Shown piece after piece: positions 54,881 to 64,000 of a stretch of 64,000 nucleotides of DNA. Location of the stretch: the NCBI GenBank assembly GCA_009746045.1, contig RPFO01000333.1:294242-358241 (forward strand), read 5' to 3'. The translations under genes were made by a program, and so were the position numbers. The DNA comes from Mesostigma viride. Taxonomy: Eukaryota; Streptophyta; Mesostigmatophyceae; Mesostigmatales; Mesostigmataceae. The stretch's first letter is position 1. Each line of letters begins with the position of its first letter. The notes beneath the pieces are model-generated. The model worked only from the letters and a program-made list of their open reading frames with translations. It had not been told where the DNA came from and searched no databases.

Positions 54881-55689
54881 AATAGCAATAGCCCTAGCTT
54901 GTAACCATTGGCGTCACTGCCGCTAAGGCAGCCATGCCTAGAATGTTGCCTAGCTGTGCCAACACACCTAGTCACGTGCCGCCAACGCACGGTACACAAC
55001 CAGCCATAGCCTTAGCCTAGTCCTAGTACAGCCATGCTACGCCCTGGCTATGTTCAGATTACCTGCCCACGCTCCTTGCTATGATATGCTCACATGGGTC
55101 TTATTGCACCCACAGTTTGCCGGATCGTTAGCCTGTCCTTTTAGCTAGCCGCGCCCGATTGCAGCTGTGGCATGCCTTTGGCATGAAGGAGACTGGGGGT
55201 CTCTGCCCTTTCTCCTGTAGTGCACACACAGGGATTAAAAGCACTTCGGTGCTCCGTGACTCCCCAACGGGAGCACGAGTTTAATTAATTAATTTATAGC
55301 TTGTCCGCCGCTCACGTTCATGAGCGTCCAGATGCCTCGGCGCCGTTACTAGGTGAGCAACGTGAGGACACGGACCTTGAAGAGCACGCGGCTTGCGGTC
55401 CTCGCTCAGACCTGTCCTTCGAGTGCCATTAGGTGTTGAGCGAGCGGAGCCTGGCCCAGCCGCCAGGCCGATGCGGTAGTCCACATCGTCGGCGGTGTCA
55501 GGGAGCATGCTGGCACAGCAGTTACTCCCCAGCAGCAACGGAATTCCGTTCCGCGGGGACCTCAGTCCCGTCTAGCAGCCGCAGCAGCGGCGGGCGACTG
55601 GTAGCCGGCCTCAGTGGTAAAGGCTATGGTACATTTACCACTATCACCATCGCCCGTCAGCTTTGACACTAATCTCCACCCCCCCGCCG
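54881..55689. other. Region between the LINE relics
   Basis: A TTAATTAATTAATT run sits at 55281-55294. There is no frame that I can assign. The right edge may include the degenerate 3' end of the inverted LINE. Confidence 0.5.
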
Positions 55690-57345
55690 GGCCCCGCGGC
55701 CCGCGCCTCCAAGCCCAGACAGTCGGCCAGCCACCTGTCTGAATGTGCTCGGGGCGCTCGCGATGAGGGTGGTATGACTCAGTATCATCGGCAATTCGGC
55801 ATAAATCAGGTCCGACAGGCGGGGTAACACTAGGGCCACCGCCGCCCTTGCCGCGATCGTTAAGGATGTCCAAGCCGGCACTGAGGCTCGAACCCGAAAA
55901 AGTGCCGGGTAAAGTGCGCACGTGCCTGGCGCATGGCGTCCACGACAATACTGAACAGATATGGGGACAGGACACAACCTTGCCACACCCCGGCGTGAAG
56001 GGGGAATGGTGGGGAGGTGCCTTCCGCAGTCCACACCGTACTGCCTGTGAACCCTAATAAGGCCGGCGAATGGCAGCAATTGAAATGCTGGTGGCACGCT
56101 ATCCAGAGTTAGTCCATGGCCGAAAGAGCCCGGCTCCCAGAGGACCGTGTCCAAAGCCTTGATGTAGTCAACAAAAATAAAGACCAGCGGAAAACCATCA
56201 GGGCAAATGCGACGCACCTCCTCCGCCCACCAGCCGGCGCCCGACAAACACGGCCACTGATGACAGTGTTCGGCCACGACGGAACCCCATCTGAGACTCA
56301 CCCAGGTGTGGGTCCAGCGCAGCGCGGAGCCTGTGCAGCATCAATGATGCGCATGAAAACCTTCAGTGCGGCGCTCTGGAGGCAGACACCCCGATAGTTG
56401 CCGTGACCTCAGCAGCAGAACCCTTCTTGTGCAGCATGACTCGGATATGGCCGTCTGCCACTCAGCAGGCGTGGGCTCATTAGAGAGCAGAACACGGGTG
56501 CAGAACGGCAGCAGAAGCTCCCGCACCGCCAGGTCAGGGCCGGGGCTTGAGCAGCTCGGCCGAAAGGTGGTCAGCATCGACCGCCGCATTGTACCGCAAG
56601 CGAGCAAGGGCGCCGTCCAATTCCTCCAAAGTGAAGGGGTGGGCGACGTCGTTGGTGGCAAGGCAACCCTCCTTCAAGGCGGGTGACTTGGTAGTCTGCT
56701 GCCGAGGAGGGCGCCGTGGGTGGCTGGGGGGGTCCGGCAACACCAAGACGGGCAGCCCGGTCTCGGGGTGAAGCGGTGGGGGGCCGGGGGGGGGGCGCGA
56801 GCCCCACCTGTCAAGGAAATAAGTGGGCCAACCAGCGGTCAAGGCTGACAGGCGCCGCGCCGTCCCCTAGCTGGCGTGTGCTCCACCGGGGGGCGCTGCC
56901 GCCGGTCGCTGAGCCACCGGGGGGCGGGCGCCTCGAGGTGGTATATACCACATTGATCCTTGCCCTGGTTGCGAGGCTTGGCAGGCCTTGGCATCCTCGA
57001 TGCACTGGGCCGCCTAGCTGCGTCCTGAGCACGTGCGTAGCTAGGCCTCCACAAGGGCGGCCTTGAGCACCGGTTTCAGCAGTGAGTCCCGGTTACGCTT
57101 GACGCGGTGCCAGGCGGCCAGGACATTGGGGTCCTGTCGCTATATAGAGCGGGCCGCGTCGGCTGCGGGGCATGGCCGGCAGGTGCCGGGCCGCCGGCAG
57201 CGGGGCGCGGGCCACAAAGCCCGCAACACTGGCAGCATCGGGGGCACCCTGGGCCAGCGCGTAGACGTCAGCCTGAGCCCCTAGGGCCTCCAGGTACGCC
57301 TGCTGGCACCGGTTCCGCTCGTGCTCGGGGACTTTTGCTATGCCG
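55690..57345 (-). pseudogene. LINE reverse-transcriptase relic
   Basis: On the minus strand, in several frames: a pre-RT part (ERNRCQQAYLEALGAQAD, AWHRVKRNRDSLLKPV), then FTLEELDGALARLRYNAAV with DADHLSAELLKP. Motif A is LVFIFVDYIKALDTVLW near 56180, motif B is QGCVLSPYLFSIVVDAM near 55960, and the motif C region is LCRIADDTES near 55790 (family form Y/F-ADD). Motif order and spacing are those of LINE reverse transcriptases; several frameshifts make it inactive. It is inverted relative to the ORF1 relic, so they are two elements or a rearranged one. Confidence 0.8.
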
Positions 57346-59042
57346 AAGCTTTATTGCACCCACGTTGCGCCCGCCCCATGCTGCGGAGAGAGCTCTCTGG
57401 GGCCTGCCCCCTTAGGGCAGTGAGAGAACCTTGGCCAGGTGCCCTCTCGGCCTCCTTCTCGTTGTGTATAGGGGTTGAAGGTGAACTTTAATCAATTAGT
57501 CTCGTGTCCCCGTTGAAGGATCCTTTATTGGTACCCACATGACACAGTCTACGTGATAGTTGATAACGTCCAGAAAGAAGATGGTGGGCATGAGAGCAAG
57601 CAACGTACCATTGAAGGGTGTCTTCACGTTCGCTGAGGAATTTCCAACTCAAATCAACTAATCAAGCAGCCAATCGAGCCTGGAGCTATCCAAGTGACAA
57701 GAACTCGAGGTATAAAAAGCCTTTTAAGTTGATCTGTCAGAAGGAAGATGTCAGTTTTCCTTGTAACACATATAACAAATAAGAGTAAAAGCTGCGTTTT
57801 GGTTAGAGTCTTACTTGACAGGAAATTAAACTCGGCAGCCGGATACCAAAAACACACACATAAGAAATCACCGTCATCTAAAACAAAACAAGCAGGACAA
57901 ATCGTATTATACACAGCTGACGCACAGCATCCCCCATTCATACCCCATCATTCAACCGTTCACAAAAGAATGGCCAAAGCGTAGAACCATACCCACCGCT
58001 TTGGCCCAAGCAAGGCAAGGATCCGTGAGCTGGTCTCACCAGCATTGCGACCATGCGGCTGACAAGCCCAGGGGAACCGAATACATGCACCTAAAAAACT
58101 TAATAAATACCAAAAAACTCCTTTTGTCATTCCAGTCGTAAGTATTTTGCCGTAATAACTTAAAACGGAGATTGGCTTCTTGACAATGACATCGTTCTGC
58201 GCCCGTCGAACATTCGGTCCTTGTCTGCAAGGTTTCACGGACAGGGGGGGCAACGCAGCCGCTTCATTGATAAGTTGTTGGCGATGGGAAGGAGATGTGA
58301 CCAACCTTGGCCCATGGTTTTGTCAGGCACAAGTGCAGTGATTACAAGAGCACCCGCAAAGCATGGCCATCCTGGCCAACAAACTCTAGGGCAAGGCCAC
58401 AACAGCAGAGGGCATGCCTGGTACAGCGAGCTGGCTTAGCCAAGAAGGTATAGGGAGCCTTGCTAGCCCCCTGGGCAGGACTTCACAAAACTCGTGACTG
58501 GCGAGCTGTCACTGCGTGAGATCCCGATAAACCGGATGCCACGGTATATCCGCGGCCCACTACTGTGGCTGTGGCCATGGAACGCTGCCGCCCCTCCCCA
58601 GCCATAGCACCATGCAAACAGCTACATGTCAAACATACACCCCTGAGAGTACAGCCGGTGTGAACGCATGCACAGCAGGTACCCACAGAAACCATGCGAC
58701 AAACTATCCCACGAGCACGACAGCACATCCACTTGCGGCAACCACTCCCAGCCCAGACGCTCAAGTATCCGTGCAAAGAAAGGCATCACCCCGTCTGCAC
58801 TGCCTGGGCCTACAGTCCCTCCACCGCCTATCCTCCAGCATTTCTTCCCTAGAAGATGCTCATGAGCCACATCACCTCGTTTATCTACCCCACGCGCCAA
58901 GGCCAGGTGTCCCACCCATCATCGCGCGGCCCCTCTCCCCAACGCTACCCCAATCAATTAATAAGCTACCACACACAGCGAGATTATGCTCTACCCTTGA
59001 TCACCAGCGTGCATGCTTCACCCGTCCACTCCCTCCACCTAC
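57346..59042. other. Intergenic or 3' region without a supported gene
   Basis: 57,480-58,250 is clearly AT-richer and unique-looking. A minus frame at 58,640-58,800 (VMPFFARILERLGWEWLPQV) could be a further 3' exon of the unidentified gene to the right, but has no convincing borders. No repeats or RNA genes were seen. Confidence 0.4.
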
Positions 59043-62711
<3,669 letters not shown>

Positions 62712-64000
62712 CTGCGGGGAGCGAAGCAAGAGGTGGCGAACGGGGACAACATGAGGTTGGGCAATGCACGAGGTTCAAGTTCCTGGACGCAAACCACGTA
62801 TGGCTGTTCATCACAAGGGGCCTCCGCACTGGGTGTGCTTGCATGCCGCCCTTAGCCATGGCGCTTATCAAGTGCAAACACATTGCGAGCACGAACGTAC
62901 CCCCCGCTCCGCACGCGACGTCGAGGAGTCAAACGGCTTCTGTGCGGTGGACAACCAAGAGAAACGGCAAACCTGACAAGAGCGCGTTGGAAACCATTCA
63001 GGTGTGCAAGAGGCGGAAGAGCTCGACATCGGCAGCAAGGATATTAATTGGTTCGAACACTGTGGGTAATGCTATCATAACTGCGGAGTATGCAGAGTGA
63101 TGGCAAAACAACCTGCCCCCGACGCTTCATAGGACTCGTACTCTTTGATCGTCCCAGGTTTTGAGAAGACTGTGTGTAAATGGACGATATCTGCCTACCG
63201 CGCCTCTCGGCAGTAGTGGCCATTTTCTATCAGGTTCACAGAAAGAGTAAAAAATCCTGTTACAATCGGCGACAGTGCATATCCGTCTAAACAGTGAATT
63301 GGCCCATTACGCTCGCATTTACCAACCACAAATTGCTCAAGCAAGGGCCCAACCTAGCAGACCCAAAACATTTGTATCAAAACTGTCACGCCCACTTTCC
63401 CTATGCCTTGCCAAAATTGCCAAAATTGACCCCACCCAAACACGAATCCTCAATCCTGGCCTATTTGAGCTCGGAAATAGCGGACACCATAAAATTCCTC
63501 GGAACTCGCAACCACCATGCACGCACGGAATCTACAGTACTGCCCTATAGATTACCGATATCGGCCACTAAAGATTCTCTGCTGCCCTGGACCACCATTC
63601 CCGCCTAAGCTAGTCTACAGGTTATGTATGTTGCGATGGCTACGTGTCGGTTATAGGCTAGCTAGGCAAAACACATTAGCGTTAGTCCAGGGGGGGGGAA
63701 GAACAAAAGTTTTTGGAACATACGCCGAAAAGTTTTGGGAAGCCTAAACCAACCAACCAACCCTTGCGCGGCGCCGGCGATGTAAAGCCTGAACTAAAGC
63801 TACTAGTTTTCTACTACTAGATTCTGCATTTATTTGTACTAGTTCTACTAGAAAATACGATGTTTCTACTACTGATTACTATCTTTTACTGCCTATTTTT
63901 TCCAATGCCATCCTAGGTGGTCCTCATGTACTAAAAATGTAGTAATTAGCCAATGTGGCCGGTGACACATTATTATGACTGAATTAAAATTATGATGACT
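62712..64000. other. Right end, no supported gene
   Basis: 62.7-63.1 kb is GC-rich and may hold upstream exons of the unidentified gene. 63.1-64.0 kb is AT-richer with many ctactag phrases (63,800-63,880), some forming inverted repeats. No RNA gene or mobile element recognised. Confidence 0.4.

Noticed and set aside
53510-57345. One intact LINE with ORF1 and RT
   Set aside because: ORF1 and RT relics are on opposite strands, and both are frameshifted several times.
57748-57984. Small plus-strand gene in the AT-rich region
   Set aside because: A 78-codon frame with no recognisable features, splice context or neighbours to support it.

Overview
This is a nuclear window from a GC-rich, intron-rich eukaryote, most likely a unicellular alga. 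The species cannot be fixed from the sequence; a green or prasinophyte alga is a guess. Genes are split by GT-AG introns, there are no bacterial operons, and most bases lie in micro- and minisatellites inside introns.

Left part, minus strand (about 38.5 kb down to the window edge): one gene whose 13 visible exons splice in phase into about 909 residues of a TPR protein. It has an acidic N-terminus, arrays of TPRs and a basic/acidic linker between them. This is the architecture of the TFIIIC subunit GTF3C3 (yeast Tfc4, fission yeast Sfc4), the RNA polymerase III assembly factor. Its last exons lie left of position 575. Its introns hold the arrays that dominate the window: a 17-kb, about 548-copy 31-bp array in intron 3, a 14-bp array in intron 10, a 30-bp array in intron 5, and smaller 20-, 24-, 31-, 36- and 6-bp arrays.

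Middle, plus strand (39.3-49.3 kb): a divergently transcribed gene for a protein of about 934 residues. It has a long Lys/Glu-rich N-terminus and C-terminal Myb/SANT repeats of the REB1/TTF1/DMTF1 type. The two genes are head to head across about 0.7 kb, so a putative Pol III factor and a putative rDNA-type Myb factor may share a bidirectional promoter.

Right part: 49.3-57.4 kb is a mobile-element graveyard. It holds a short element with two identical 251-bp terminal repeats and an 8-bp target-site duplication, three relics of a LINE ORF1 protein, and an inverted LINE reverse-transcriptase relic. From 59.0 to 62.7 kb there is a minus-strand spliced gene whose product I do not recognise; one intron carries a 1.4-kb GAT/GAC/GGC mosaic array.

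The most interesting signal is that several intronic arrays are copies of exon-intron junctions. The 31-bp unit of the 17-kb array equals the last 21 nt of exon 3 plus the first 10 nt of intron 3, so the intron carries hundreds of copies of its own 5' splice site. The exon 12/intron 12 array has the same origin, and two introns of the Myb gene show what look like early stages of the same process. The very long open frames over these arrays (up to 6,241 codons) are by-products of stop-free units, not genes.
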